From contig NZ_LANX01000001.1 in NCBI RefSeq assembly GCF_000964795.1, positions 1 to 64,000 on the forward strand: a stretch of 64,000 bases of DNA. The letters run 5' to 3'. The stretch comes from Candidatus Neoehrlichia procyonis str. RAC413. GTDB lineage: Bacteria; Pseudomonadota; Alphaproteobacteria; Rickettsiales; Anaplasmataceae. Below the pieces are notes generated by a model. That model had not been told where the DNA came from and searched no databases. It saw only the letters and a list, made by a program, of their open reading frames with translations. Shown here piece by piece: positions 51,120-60,525 of this stretch (position 1 is its first letter; each line of letters opens with the position of its first letter). Made by a program: the position numbers and the translations under genes.

Positions 51120-51614
51120 TATATGGTAGTGTGTGTTATAAAGGTATAACCTTAGTGTGAGTAATATATAGGCTTATATATCGGGGTATAATTTAATACA
51201 AATGCAATTATGAGTTATTTTTGTGGGGATTTTTTTATATAATTAGCTTTATGTATAAGAGAAAGTTTTAATGTAGATTCTCTATATGTAAAAATATTGA
51301 TTTTATATCTAAGCTAGTTGCTAGGGAGTTAAGTAGTAATTAACTTGCAATAATTAAGTGTTAAAAAATTAATATATGAAATTAAAATTAACAGCATATT
51401 TATTGTTAATATATAAGATTGTTTTTATCTTTGATGTATTGCTGATTTAGTATCAGCAAGGTATTAGTGACTCATGATAAAGCAATTACTTATGTAGCTT
51501 AGATGTTAATATTTAACGTATATATTATAGATATAAATAGTTTTAAAACATTATTGACAATATTTTTATAAGTTATTACCATGCTACTTAATAGATTTGT
51601 CATATGGTATGAAA
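51120..51614. other. Intergenic region, gatB to tRNA-Asp
   Basis: 495 AT-rich bases. A small hairpin (GTTATA-AAGG-TATAAC at 51135-51150) lies just after gatB, without a T run. The tRNA promoter is at 51554-51582. No gene seen. Confidence 0.4.
51554..51582 (+). promoter_or_regulatory. Promoter of tRNA-Asp
   Basis: A consensus -35 TTGACA at 51554-51559 is followed, with a 17-base spacer, by TACCAT at 51577-51582. Transcription would start about 25 bases before the tRNA. The -35 is perfect and the -10 weaker. Confidence 0.5.
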
Positions 51615-51688
51615 GGGGGTGTAGCTCAGTTGGTTAGAGCGCAAGCCTGTCACGCTTGAGGTCGCGAGTTCGAGTCTCGTCACTCCCG
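51615..51688 (+). tRNA. tRNA-Asp (anticodon GTC)
   Basis: A complete cloverleaf: acceptor GGGGGTG with CACTCCC (one G-T), D stem GCTC/GAGC, anticodon stem CAAGC/GCTTG with loop CTGTCAC (anticodon GTC), T stem GCGAG/CTCGT with TTCGAGT loop, discriminator G. CCA is not encoded. This is the most GC-rich spot in the surrounding kilobase. fabI follows 48 bases later and may be co-transcribed. Confidence 0.97.
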
Positions 51689-51736
51689 CATATATAATTA
51701 AGGTCATATGATAGACATGCATTATAGGAGAAATTA

Positions 51737-52552
51737 GTGCTTAGTGATCTAATGAGAGGTAAAAGAGGATTAGTTATTGGTATTGCTAATAATAAATCTT
51801 TAGCTTGGGGTATAGCTAGGACTTTATCTACTCATGGAGCTAAGTTAGCATTAACGTATTTATCTGAAACCTTCAAAAAAAGAGTAGAGCCTTTAGCTGA
51901 ATCTATAGGGGCTGAGTTGTTACTTCCTTGTGATGTTGGAGATATGGATTCAGTGTGTAATATGTTTAATGAGCTTAAAGACAATTGGGGGACCATAGAT
52001 TTTGTAGTGCATGCTGTGGCTTTTTCTGATAAGAATGAATTAAAAGGTAGGTATATAGATACTTCACTTGATAATTTTTTAATGTCAATGCACATTTCTT
52101 GTTATTCATTAACTGCTATTGCTAAGCAGGTTGAAGAGTTAATGAATCCTAATGGTGGTAGCATATTAACTTTATCTTATTATGGTTCTCAGAAAGTTGT
52201 TCCACACTATAATGTTATGGGAGTGTGCAAAGCGGCTCTTGAGACAAGCGTAAAGTATTTAGCAGTTGACTTAGGAAAACGACAGGTAAGAGTAAATGCA
52301 ATTTCTGCAGGTCCTGTTAGAACTTTAGCTTCTGCAGGGATAGGAGATTTTCACTATATTTTAACATGGAATAAACTTAATTCGCCATTAAGGCGTAATA
52401 CTACGCTTGATGATGTTGGAGGAGCAGCTTTATATTTATTAAGTGATTTAGGAAGGGGTACTACAGGTGCAATCCTATATGTTGATAGTGGTTATCATGT
52501 TGTAGGAATGAAAATGATAGATGCTCCTGATATCCATTATAATGCTAAATAA
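51737..52552 (+). CDS. fabI: Enoyl-[acyl-carrier-protein] reductase (NADH)
   Basis: A 271-residue short-chain dehydrogenase completing each round of fatty acid elongation. It starts at GTG (51737), with TAGGAG 8 bases upstream and family residues (LMRGKRGLVIGIANNKSLAWGIA) right after. The FabI Tyr-x6-Lys pair is in YNVMGVCK near residues 160-167, and SYYGSQKVVPHY precedes it. PVRTLASAGIGDF is the substrate loop that contacts triclosan in the family. It is the only enoyl reductase visible. It lies just after tRNA-Asp; a hairpin follows the stop. Confidence 0.96.
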   Translation: MLSDLMRGKRGLVIGIANNKSLAWGIARTLSTHGAKLALTYLSETFKKRVEPLAESIGAELLLPCDVGDMDSVCNMFNELKDNWGTIDFVVHAVAFSDKNELKGRYIDTSLDNFLMSMHISCYSLTAIAKQVEELMNPNGGSILTLSYYGSQKVVPHYNVMGVCKAALETSVKYLAVDLGKRQVRVNAISAGPVRTLASAGIGDFHYILTWNKLNSPLRRNTTLDDVGGAALYLLSDLGRGTTGAILYVDSGYHVVGMKMIDAPDIHYNAK

Positions 52553-52564
52553 TTTAAAAAAATT

Positions 52565-52584
52565 TATCCTTATTTGTAAGGATA
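52565..52584. terminator. Perfect hairpin after fabI
   Basis: TATCCTTA-TTTG-TAAGGATA forms an 8-bp perfect stem with a 4-base loop, starting 12 bases after the fabI stop. A run of seven A precedes it, so on the minus strand it is a stem followed by T7. On the plus strand the T run is missing. It is a likely 3' end of the fabI transcript, but could serve either direction. Confidence 0.5.
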
Positions 52585-53045
52585 TATGGACAGTGGTGTT
52601 TTAAAAGTTTAAAGAGTAAGTCTATAAGTGATTGTCTGTTATTTAGAATACTAGTATAAGAATATATAGTAAATAATCATTGCAGTTACTGTGTAATGAG
52701 AATCTTAGGCAAATTTCCTTTGTATACATAAAATATGAAGTACCTGTAGTGTGTTATTTTAAACACAGGTCTAATTATAATTTAGTTTATTAAGTTATTT
52801 GAGTGTCACCTTTTACAATTTAAAGTTGTATTAATAATATGTCGTATATATTATTATATAGATATGTTATAGGTGTAGTAATAAAGTATATTTTTATGAA
52901 AATGTTATTTTTTATAAAATCTATAGCAAAATTGATAGATGATTTGTTATTTATGTAATATAATAAGGACTCTATCTTTAGCTTTTTGTTATTTTTAATA
53001 ACTTTAAATGTATTTTTACTGTAGTTTTTTTTCTGGGTTAGCGTT
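52585..53045. other. Intergenic region upstream of dnaA
   Basis: I looked for DnaA boxes (TTATNCACA) and an AT-rich unwinding cluster and saw no box. The replication origin is therefore not supported here. No gene is visible. Confidence 0.4.
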
Positions 53046-54449
53046 ATGAGTGATGGTAGTGCTGGGGTTATTTATGATTGTGTAAGTGAAAAGCTACAAA
53101 GTGATAACCAAATAATTTGGAAAAATATTCAGAGAAAGTTACGCCATTTATATGGTAACGCTGTATATGATAGTTGGCTGAGTACATTAACATATTCTGG
53201 GAGTGATAATGGTAAAATAATACTATCTGTATCTACTAGATTTATTAAGGAGTGGATATTAGTGCACTATATAGATCAAATTTTAAAGTACTGGCAAGCA
53301 GAAAATCATAATGTTTACTCCATAGATATATATGTCTATAATAGTAGTCGTATTACTCATTCAGTTAGTGAATCTCAAGATAAGGGGTTAGCTGATCATG
53401 AAGTTAACAGTAACTATGATCATCTTAGCTCTCCATTAGATCCGAGGTTTACATTTGATAATTTTGTTGTTGGAAAGCCTAATGAACTAGCATTTGCAGC
53501 TGCTAGGAGAGTTGCCGAGTCATCTGCTCCTATCCCTGGGAGTAATCCACTTTTTCTATATGGAGGCGTAGGTTTGGGAAAAACACATTTAATGCATGCT
53601 ATTGCTTGGTATGTTTTAGGTTTGTCTTCTAAAAGAAAGATAGCATATCTTTCTGCAGAAAAGTTTATGTATCAATATGTAACTGCATTAAGAAGTAAGG
53701 ATATAATGCTTTTTAAAGAGCAATTTCGTTCAGTTGATATTCTAATGGTTGATGATGTGCAGTTTATTAGTGGTAAAGATAGTACTCAAGAAGAATTTTT
53801 TCATACTTTTAATGCATTAATAGACCAAAATAAGCAGTTAGTTATATCTGCAGATAGGTCTCCTAGTGATTTGGATGGAGTTGAAGATAGAATAAAATCT
53901 CGGTTGGGATGGGGTCTTGTTGCTGACATTAATGAAACAACTTTTGAATTAAGGTTGGGAATTTTACAATTAAAAATTGAAAAGATGGGGATTAGTATTC
54001 CAAATCAAGTGCTAGAATTTTTGGCAAAAAATATAAAATCTAATATTAGAGAATTAGAAGGTGCGTTAAATAAGGTGGTAGCACATTCTTCGTTAGTAGG
54101 TGGGAGTGTGACTTTAGAGTCAGCTAGTGATATTTTATCGGATCTTTTAAGAGCAAATCATAGATCAATAACAATTGATACTATACAAAAGAAAGTTGCT
54201 GAATATTTTAATATAAAAATATCGGATATGTATTCAACAAGAAGATTACGAACTCTTGCAAGACCAAGACAAGTTGCAATGTATTTAGCAAAAAAGCTAA
54301 CACAAAAAAGTTTACCAGATATAGGTAAAAGTTTTGGTGGAAGAGATCATGCAACTGTGATTCATGCAGTTAAGCAAATAGAAAAGCTTATAAGTATTGA
54401 CAGTAGATTAAATGATGATATTAATTTATTAATAAGAATGTTAAGATAA
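53046..54449 (+). CDS. dnaA: Chromosomal replication initiator protein DnaA
   Basis: 467 residues in the standard four-domain order. Domain I (1-85, [14 protein letters not shown]...), a short linker, the AAA+ domain with Walker [10 protein letters not shown] near residue 175 and Walker [10 protein letters not shown] near 237, and domain IV with the DNA-binding signature [11 protein letters not shown] near 440. [16 protein letters not shown] marks the start of domain III. It stands alone, without dnaN or the rpmH group beside it, as expected for Anaplasmataceae, where gene order around dnaA is broken up. Confidence 0.96.
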   Translation: MSDGSAGVIYDCVSEKLQSDNQIIWKNIQRKLRHLYGNAVYDSWLSTLTYSGSDNGKIILSVSTRFIKEWILVHYIDQILKYWQAENHNVYSIDIYVYNSSRITHSVSESQDKGLADHEVNSNYDHLSSPLDPRFTFDNFVVGKPNELAFAAARRVAESSAPIPGSNPLFLYGGVGLGKTHLMHAIAWYVLGLSSKRKIAYLSAEKFMYQYVTALRSKDIMLFKEQFRSVDILMVDDVQFISGKDSTQEEFFHTFNALIDQNKQLVISADRSPSDLDGVEDRIKSRLGWGLVADINETTFELRLGILQLKIEKMGISIPNQVLEFLAKNIKSNIRELEGALNKVVAHSSLVGGSVTLESASDILSDLLRANHRSITIDTIQKKVAEYFNIKISDMYSTRRLRTLARPRQVAMYLAKKLTQKSLPDIGKSFGGRDHATVIHAVKQIEKLISIDSRLNDDINLLIRMLR

Positions 54450-54992
54450 TAAAAAACTTTGTAGTATTTGCATATATTATGTTGTGCATAAATTTATGCG
54501 TATATTTTGTGTTATCTTATTTTACATTGTTATATGATAGCCAAATTGCTTAGATAAAGACAATTTCTGATCTGAAATTATGTGTATGGAAAAAAACTGC
54601 AATTAATTATGTTAGCATAGTATATGCTAACGATTCTGAAAAAAAGGGCATTAGTATTTGTAATATGTGATAAGAAATGTTACTGGTTATTTTAAGGGGT
54701 TGAAATTACTATTTTAGCATTTACTTTAAAATAGTTAATTTTGTACTATAGATGTATTGGTGGTAAAAAGTATTTTTAAGTATCTTATTTCAATTCCTAT
54801 ATGTGAAAATTATGTGTTACATTAACTACTATTTCAATAAAATTACAATATCTAATATTTATTTAACAAGCAAAATGATAGTTTGCTTCAATAATTATAA
54901 GATACGTAAAATTCTTTTTGAATATTATTAATAACAAAAAAAGAATGATAGGTTGGTATATTATAGCAACTACTATATAAATAGTCTTATTT
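54450..54992. other. Intergenic region downstream of dnaA
   Basis: No gene seen. Two strong palindromes: GCATAAATTTATGC at 54486-54499 and GTTAGCATA-gta-TATGCTAAC at 54611-54631. Confidence 0.45.
54611..54631. other. Perfect 9-bp inverted repeat with 3-base loop
   Basis: GTTAGCATA and TATGCTAAC are exact reverse complements separated by GTA. No T run follows on either strand, so it resembles an operator or an RNA hairpin more than a terminator. It is ~160 bases past dnaA and ~360 bases beyond the 3' end of the next gene on the opposite strand. Confidence 0.6.
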
Positions 54993-55919
54993 TTATATAT
55001 ATCTTGAACCAGTATTTTGTCGTTCTTTATTTGTTAAGCGATCTACGTGATTATAAGATGTTTGTTTAATATTAGCGGAATTATGGATGCTTGCTTGTTG
55101 TGGATCTTCCTTTGTATATTTTGCGAACGTATAACCCAATTTCCCAACGCATAATAAAGGAAATATAACTGCTGCAACAGTTGGAAGGCCGCTAAAAACA
55201 CATACAAAAAATAGAGTTTTTGCTGCATCACAAGGTGTGTTTATAATATTTAGAAAATGAAAATCAGTGTGTATATCATCATGTTGGCCAAAATTCATTT
55301 TTTTCTTTAATGAACCTAGAAGATCTGACACATCTATTCCTGTAATATCATGAAATTTGTTTTTGCATTTTATAAGTGTACTAGCATGATCTACCTGATA
55401 TTGAAATATTTTTCTTTTGATGTTATGTACATCTTGTTCAGTAAAATCTGATTTTGTATGTGAGTAAAATTCAATTGTTTTAACTAGCTTTGTAAAATTT
55501 TGATTATCCATTGCTGATATTGTTTCCAATGTTGAATTTGTTAATGTAAGTCTATATAGTCCATAAATCATATGGGGCTTTTTTTTAATACAGGTATTTT
55601 TATTTGCATGTGTAAAAAGTATATTTGTTTTTTCCGAACCTATATTTTCTTTTAAAAATTTATAAATGTACTTTTCAAAATATAGATTAATATTGTTACG
55701 TATTTTTTCATTATTTTGTTGTAAATATTGGTCGATTTCTTGATTTGTAGGTTTATGCTGTAGTGTTTGTTCTAAAGTCTGTATTTGCCGGGTTATGTGT
55801 TTGTTTGTGACATACTGAATCTGCCTACTGACAGTATCTTGTTTTGCATTAATTATTGAAAATACTTGTTCTTGTGGAATAAATATTGCTTTTGGTTTTA
55901 CACTACTGTTAATAGCCAT
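54993..55919 (-). CDS. Unrecognised protein with C-terminal hydrophobic segments
   Basis: 308 residues from ATG 55919, chosen because an AGGT ribosome site lies upstream and the start MAIN resembles that of the unknown protein at 31678-32874; the frame is open 27 codons further. Residues 1-230 are charged and helical (coiled-coil-like QIQTLEQTLQHK). Residues ~233-265 (TLFFVCVFSGLPTVAAVIFP) are strongly hydrophobic and could make one or two membrane passes. A polar tail rich in Asn, Ser and Thr ends the protein. No Sec signal and no known domain. It could be a membrane-targeted secreted protein; unproven. Confidence 0.75.
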   Translation of the reverse strand: MAINSSVKPKAIFIPQEQVFSIINAKQDTVSRQIQYVTNKHITRQIQTLEQTLQHKPTNQEIDQYLQQNNEKIRNNINLYFEKYIYKFLKENIGSEKTNILFTHANKNTCIKKKPHMIYGLYRLTLTNSTLETISAMDNQNFTKLVKTIEFYSHTKSDFTEQDVHNIKRKIFQYQVDHASTLIKCKNKFHDITGIDVSDLLGSLKKKMNFGQHDDIHTDFHFLNIINTPCDAAKTLFFVCVFSGLPTVAAVIFPLLCVGKLGYTFAKYTKEDPQQASIHNSANIKQTSYNHVDRLTNKERQNTGSRYI

Positions 55920-56033
55920 AATTAATACCTGAAATATTGTGTGCCTATATGATAAATATTGTAACACATTTACTGTAAAAAGTATATATGTATAATACAT
56001 TTACTGTAAAAGTATATATTTTAGGAATTAGGT

Positions 56034-56585
56034 ATGATAATAGGAATATTAGGTGGTTCCTTTGATCCTCCTCATTATGGTCATTTGCATATTACTAATA
56101 AGCTACTTAGAATTTTGCAGTTAAATGAAATATGGTGGGTATTAACAAAGCAAAATCCGTTAAAATTTAATAGTAAACATTGTTTAGAAGAACGGTTACT
56201 GTTGATTAATAAAATTATTTATAAATGTAAGAAAGTAAAAGTAATCTATGTAGATAGTTGTTATAGCTATCATGTAGTGACGTATTTAAAAAGAAGATAC
56301 AATAATATGAGTTTTGTGTGGTTAATGGGGTCAGATAATTTGTTATCTTTTCATAATTGGTATAGATGGAAGGATTTTTGTCAGCTTATTCCGATAGTAA
56401 TTTTTGAGCGCAAAAATTATGTTTATAATGCGTTAAGATCTCATTTTGCTTATTCTCAGCGTAGATGTTATGTAAACGTTAGTTTATTACTAAAAGAATT
56501 ACATTATGGATGGAGCTTTGTGAGATCTGTCACCTATGATATATCCTCAACTGAAATAAGGGGATATGATTTAAACAAGAATTAA
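56034..56585 (+). CDS. nadD: Nicotinate-nucleotide adenylyltransferase
   Basis: 183 residues converting nicotinate mononucleotide plus ATP to deamido-NAD. The nucleotidyltransferase motif GGSFDPPHYGH is at 7-17, SFVWLMGSDNL near 95-105 is the substrate region, and ISSTEIRG near the C-terminus is the ISST(E/x)IR motif. Slightly shorter than the usual ~200. NadE (36087-37586) acts next in the same pathway but lies elsewhere. It is divergent from the unknown gene with ~115 bases between starts. Confidence 0.94.
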   Translation: MIIGILGGSFDPPHYGHLHITNKLLRILQLNEIWWVLTKQNPLKFNSKHCLEERLLLINKIIYKCKKVKVIYVDSCYSYHVVTYLKRRYNNMSFVWLMGSDNLLSFHNWYRWKDFCQLIPIVIFERKNYVYNALRSHFAYSQRRCYVNVSLLLKELHYGWSFVRSVTYDISSTEIRGYDLNKN

Positions 56586-56730
56586 AAAGTGTAATATTGC
56601 AGTATATGCATAACAATGTTTTCTATATAATGAAAAGTTGATTTAATTGCTATTATACTTAATACAATTATGTATACTATATAATAAAAATCTGTCTAAT
56701 AAGATTACGTATAATATTAATTGAGGCATT

Positions 56731-57441
56731 ATGAAAAATATTATTTTAGGGGTTAATGTTGATCATGTAGCAACTTTACGTAATACTAGAAACACTATTT
56801 ACCCTGATGTCTTAGAAGTTGCTAATTTGGCTATAAAACATGGAGCAGATTTTATAACTGTTCATTTAAGGGAAGATCGTAGGCATATAAATGATAAAGA
56901 TGTTTTCAGATTAAAAAATAACTTAAATGCTCCTTTAAATTTAGAAATAGCAGCAACTAATGAAATGTTAAGAATAGCAGAATTAGTACGTCCAAAATCT
57001 GTATGTTTAGTACCTGAAAAGAGGGAAGAAATGACAACAGAGGGCGGAATAAATCTTAAAGAGGTGTATCACATTATAAAACCTATAATTGATAAATTGC
57101 ATGCAATTAATATACAAATTACTCTTTTTATTGAACCTGATATAGAACAAATTGACTATGCAAAAAAGCTATCTATAAGCACTATTGAACTACATACTGG
57201 ACTGTATTGTAATGACATGACAACAAAAAATTTACACCAAATAGAGCAAGCTGCTTATTATAGCTACAATCAAGGCATAGAATGCCATGCAGGCCATGGA
57301 TTAAATTATGAAAGTGCTGCTATAATAGCACAGATACCATACATATCGGCACTTAATATAGGGCACTTCTTAATTTCTGAATCTATTATACATGGCATTG
57401 GGTATTCAGTTCAGGAGATGAAAAAAATTATTACACGATAA
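56731..57441 (+). CDS. pdxJ: Pyridoxine 5'-phosphate synthase
   Basis: A 236-residue TIM barrel enzyme making pyridoxine phosphate from deoxyxylulose phosphate and 3-amino-1-hydroxyacetone phosphate. Blocks: GVNVDHVATLRNTR at 7-20, ITVHLREDRRHI, NLEIAAT, VCLVPEKREEMTTEGG, and the phosphate-binding HAGHGLNYE followed by NIGHFL. Standard length, intact. Its end is only 15 bases from the end of the convergent HU gene. Confidence 0.96.
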   Translation: MKNIILGVNVDHVATLRNTRNTIYPDVLEVANLAIKHGADFITVHLREDRRHINDKDVFRLKNNLNAPLNLEIAATNEMLRIAELVRPKSVCLVPEKREEMTTEGGINLKEVYHIIKPIIDKLHAINIQITLFIEPDIEQIDYAKKLSISTIELHTGLYCNDMTTKNLHQIEQAAYYSYNQGIECHAGHGLNYESAAIIAQIPYISALNIGHFLISESIIHGIGYSVQEMKKIITR

Positions 57442-57456
57442 TGTAAAACTTATTTA

Positions 57457-57732
57457 TCAACTGTTTATTATACTGAGTAACTTTTTGCTAGATCTAAACC
57501 TTACTCTTTTCTTTGGTGGAAGTGTTTCTAGATCTCCAGTTTTTGGGTTATGATATTTTTTTTCTGCACATTGAATTACGTGCAATGTACCAACATTATG
57601 TAAGCGAATAGACTGACTTGTCTCTAACGTACTTTTTATTGTTGACATGACAATATCGTAAGCATTACTTGAGTCTTTTTTTGTTAAGTTTAGACCTGAC
57701 ATCAATGCTCTAACTATCATCTCTTTGCTCAT
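57457..57732 (-). CDS. HU/IHF family DNA-binding protein
   Basis: A 91-residue small bacterial histone-like protein. It has the helical dimerisation part (residues 1-40) and a beta-arm segment with the family-typical NPKTG near residue 70, then KKRVRFRSSKKL at the end. The arm is conserved enough to bend DNA, but the first part diverges from typical HU, so I cannot say whether it is HU or an IHF-like subunit. A good AGGAG ribosome site lies 8 bases before the ATG. Confidence 0.85.
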   Translation of the reverse strand: MSKEMIVRALMSGLNLTKKDSSNAYDIVMSTIKSTLETSQSIRLHNVGTLHVIQCAEKKYHNPKTGDLETLPPKKRVRFRSSKKLLSIINS

Positions 57733-57951
57733 AGCTAAAACTCCTACTTTGATATAAGTAAATATAGACCTAGGATATTAAGTTGTTGTGTATAGTCAAC
57801 TAAATTTATTGTTATTATTTAAAGCATTATTAAAAGTAGTGTTTTTTTTTCTATAAATGTACTAATTTGATGTCAAATTATTAATGATGTTAATATATTT
57901 TATTATAATGTATAAATATTTCTTTTTATTATATACGTAGAATATTTTTTA

Positions 57952-58830
57952 TTATGATATAATATTGGTAATGATGTTGATAACATTAATCATAATAGCT
58001 TTTTTCTCTAGATACATATTTTTTGATGTAGATATTATGTTTTGTATTTTTGAGTACCCGTTAAGTAAAGAACTGATATTTTGTTGAGTAGGGAGATTTA
58101 ATAATTTGGTATTTAATTCAGTTGTAATACCTATTGTTTTTTTTATTATTTCTGAAATTATAGTGAGTAGGATATGCTCTATTTTATGTAAAGGCACAGT
58201 TGTTTCAATAATATCGTTTATAAGGTTTAGATTTTTGTTATTTATTACTGCTATAAGATTATAATATAAGTTGATTTCATCATTAATATTGTTTGTAACC
58301 ATTCCTGGGGTGCCTAGATATAAGTATATAATTTCATTACTAAGTTGTATGCCAGGAAAATTGATGCTGATAACCTGTTCTGTCTCATCGTAACTTAAAT
58401 CATGTAAATGTATTATAAAACAACGAGATCTAATAGTTACTGGAATATTGTACAAATTATGACTAATTAGAAGCATAATTGAATTATTTGGAGGTTCTTC
58501 TAAAATTTTAAGCATAGCATTCATGGCGTTGATAGTTAAGTCATCAATACTATCAATAATTGCGATTTTGTGATTAGATAATATAGAGCTAAGATTTAAG
58601 AACTGTTTCATTTTTCTTATTACATCGATTCCGATAGGTTCATCACCTTTGTTAATGATCATAACATCTGGGTGTGTTTCTAAGTTTGTGTGTTGCGTTA
58701 GATGTTTTGCAAAGGCGTGTAATAAAGTGGCTTTTCCTATTCCTCTTTTACCATATATTAACCATGAATTTATATTAGTGTTATTGATAAGAGTTTTTTT
58801 TGCTGTTTTATGTCCTATTATGCTCTTCAT
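57952..58830 (-). CDS. holB: DNA polymerase III subunit delta' (HolB)
   Basis: 292 residues of the clamp-loader AAA+ family. WLIYGKRGIGKATLLHAFAKHL near residues 22-43 is the degenerate P-loop region, KIAIIDSIDDLTINAMNAMLKILEEPP near 83-110 is the Walker B/sensor stretch, and TIRSRCFIIHLHDL follows with the conserved SRC. The zinc-binding cysteines of DnaX are absent, as in delta'. It sits 3 bases downstream of tsaC on the same strand and forms an operon with it. Confidence 0.87.
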   Translation of the reverse strand: MKSIIGHKTAKKTLINNTNINSWLIYGKRGIGKATLLHAFAKHLTQHTNLETHPDVMIINKGDEPIGIDVIRKMKQFLNLSSILSNHKIAIIDSIDDLTINAMNAMLKILEEPPNNSIMLLISHNLYNIPVTIRSRCFIIHLHDLSYDETEQVISINFPGIQLSNEIIYLYLGTPGMVTNNINDEINLYYNLIAVINNKNLNLINDIIETTVPLHKIEHILLTIISEIIKKTIGITTELNTKLLNLPTQQNISSLLNGYSKIQNIISTSKNMYLEKKAIMINVINIITNIIS

Positions 58831-58833
58831 TAC

Positions 58834-59421
58834 TTATAGTACACTTTGAAATATGTTATAAATTTCTTGATCTGAAACGATTCCTTGTCGTAATATTTTG
58901 TATGATGTTAAATCAATTACAGTTGATTCTAGACCACTTACTAGCGTATCATCTTTTACTATTATTGAAATATTTTTTTTTATTGCATCTGGAATATTGC
59001 TTGCCTTTGATACACTATGTGCACCAGCTGTATTCACGCTTGTTGCAATAATAGGGGTACCTATTGAATGTAATATTGCTAATGTAATAGGATGAGTAGG
59101 TATTCTAATGCCTATGGTATTTTTGAAGAAACTTTTTGGTAAATAATGATGATTATGTATTGGTAATACAAATGTTACCTTACCTGGAGGAAGATGTTGT
59201 ATAATTTTTAGGTTTTGTTCTTCAAGGCGTGAGAACATATTTACTTGTTTGATATCTTGCATGAGTAGTGATATTGGTTTATTAGAGGGGCGATTTTTAA
59301 TATGATATATTTTATTAATGGCAGCTTCGCTTTGCGCAGAGCAGGCTAATGCATATACTGTGTCTGTAGGAAAACAAACTATTTCGTTTTTTTTTAATAG
59401 ATTAACAACTTGTAATATCAT
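58834..59421 (-). CDS. L-threonylcarbamoyladenylate synthase (TsaC/Sua5 family)
   Basis: 195 residues from ATG 59421, where family similarity begins (LLKKNEIVCFPTDTVYALA). The frame runs 61 codons upstream without similarity. The enzyme makes threonylcarbamoyl-AMP for the t6A37 modification of ANN-decoding tRNAs. Landmarks: PTDTVYALACSA, KNRPSNKPISLLMQ, PPGKVTFVLP, GIRIPTHP, and SVNTAGAHSVSKASNIP. It is TsaC-length (no Sua5 C-terminal domain). holB follows after 3 bases. Confidence 0.9.
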   Translation of the reverse strand: MILQVVNLLKKNEIVCFPTDTVYALACSAQSEAAINKIYHIKNRPSNKPISLLMQDIKQVNMFSRLEEQNLKIIQHLPPGKVTFVLPIHNHHYLPKSFFKNTIGIRIPTHPITLAILHSIGTPIIATSVNTAGAHSVSKASNIPDAIKKNISIIVKDDTLVSGLESTVIDLTSYKILRQGIVSDQEIYNIFQSVL

Positions 59422-60525
59422 AGAGGAAGTTATAATAGTGTATGCTTGTTTATAAAATACAGTATAAATTACAATTAACGTATTCATAATAATAAAGTTA
59501 TTAATTGTATCAAAAAATACTTTTAGTATATAGCTTGCAAAACATATTAAGTATATTGTATGTAAGCTTGTATATATTGTAGTTTTTGGACGTAGTGTGA
59601 GCATAATTTATATGAACATAATAATTAGGTAACAGGCCTTTAAAAAATGTTTTAACTTATGTTAGCTTGATTTGTAGATCAATAGTTAATTATGGTATTT
59701 ATTATAGTGATTTGTTTGATTGTTGACAGTTTTTTTCCTGATAATGGTGTAATAATCTTGTGTTATAAAATATTATGAATTTTTAAAGATTAATAAAAGA
59801 ATACTTAATTTTATATTATATATAGCAAATTTAAAGTAAATTTGAGTGATTTTTGTATATTATTTATAATGTGTTAGTTTACTTTAAATAAAAAATTATA
59901 AGCATGATTTATGCCAATATATTTTTATAGGATGTAAGGAAAAGGGTATTAACATAATTAAGTTTATAGTATTTATGTATAGTTATTTCTTTTGATGTAT
60001 GTAGTAGAAATGCTAACTTTTAAGCTGTAGCGAGATATAGTATTCATTCATTAACAACATCCAAGATGATAGGTAGATACTTAATTATATGAGTTTTAAA
60101 TAAAAAATACTTTGTGATAAAAGATATAGATTGTAAGTTAAATGTGATTTATGCTAGTGGGGTAAATGTTTTTTGTATGTTAATGCGTAATTTAGAAATT
60201 GTTTTTATTTAAAATAATTTAATAACGCAAAATTTAGCTATATAAATGTAGGTATTTACATGTGAGTGTATTAGCTAAAAAGCTTTAGTTTGATTATAAA
60301 TTGTAAATTAAATGCAATTTGTACAGGTGGTTAACTATTTTTTGTATTGTTAATCCAAATTTAGGGGGAAATTTTTTTGCTATTTGATAATATGATGACG
60401 CAAAGTTTAACTATAGAAGAACGTATAGTATTTTATGTGTAGGAATTGGTTTCTGTATTATAAGATTAATTTGTACAATATATTTTTGTATGTTATGAAC
60501 AAGTAATTTTGTAGTGATATAGTAA
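59422..60525. other. Intergenic region upstream of coaE with decayed tandem repeat
   Basis: About 1.1 kb with no gene. The coaE-proximal half consists of a diverged tandem duplication (60130-60470). A TTGACA at 59724 has no good -10 partner. Confidence 0.5.
60130..60470. repeat. Diverged tandem duplication, ~170-bp period
   Basis: Two consecutive units align with a 170-base period: ATTGTAAGTTAAATGTGATTT near 60130 with ATTGTAAATTAAATGCAATTT near 60300; GGTAAATGTTTTTTGTATGTTAAT with GGTTAACTATTTTTTGTATTGTTAAT; AACGCAAAATTTAGCTATA with GACGCAAAGTTTAACTATA. Many substitutions and small indels show it is old. It does not encode protein. Confidence 0.8.

Noticed and set aside
52553-54992. Replication origin next to dnaA
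   Set aside because: No DnaA boxes seen on either side, and in Anaplasmataceae the origin is usually not at dnaA.
59422-59604. 61-codon N-terminal extension of the TsaC/Sua5-like protein
   Set aside because: No similarity to the family, which starts at the ATG at 59421.
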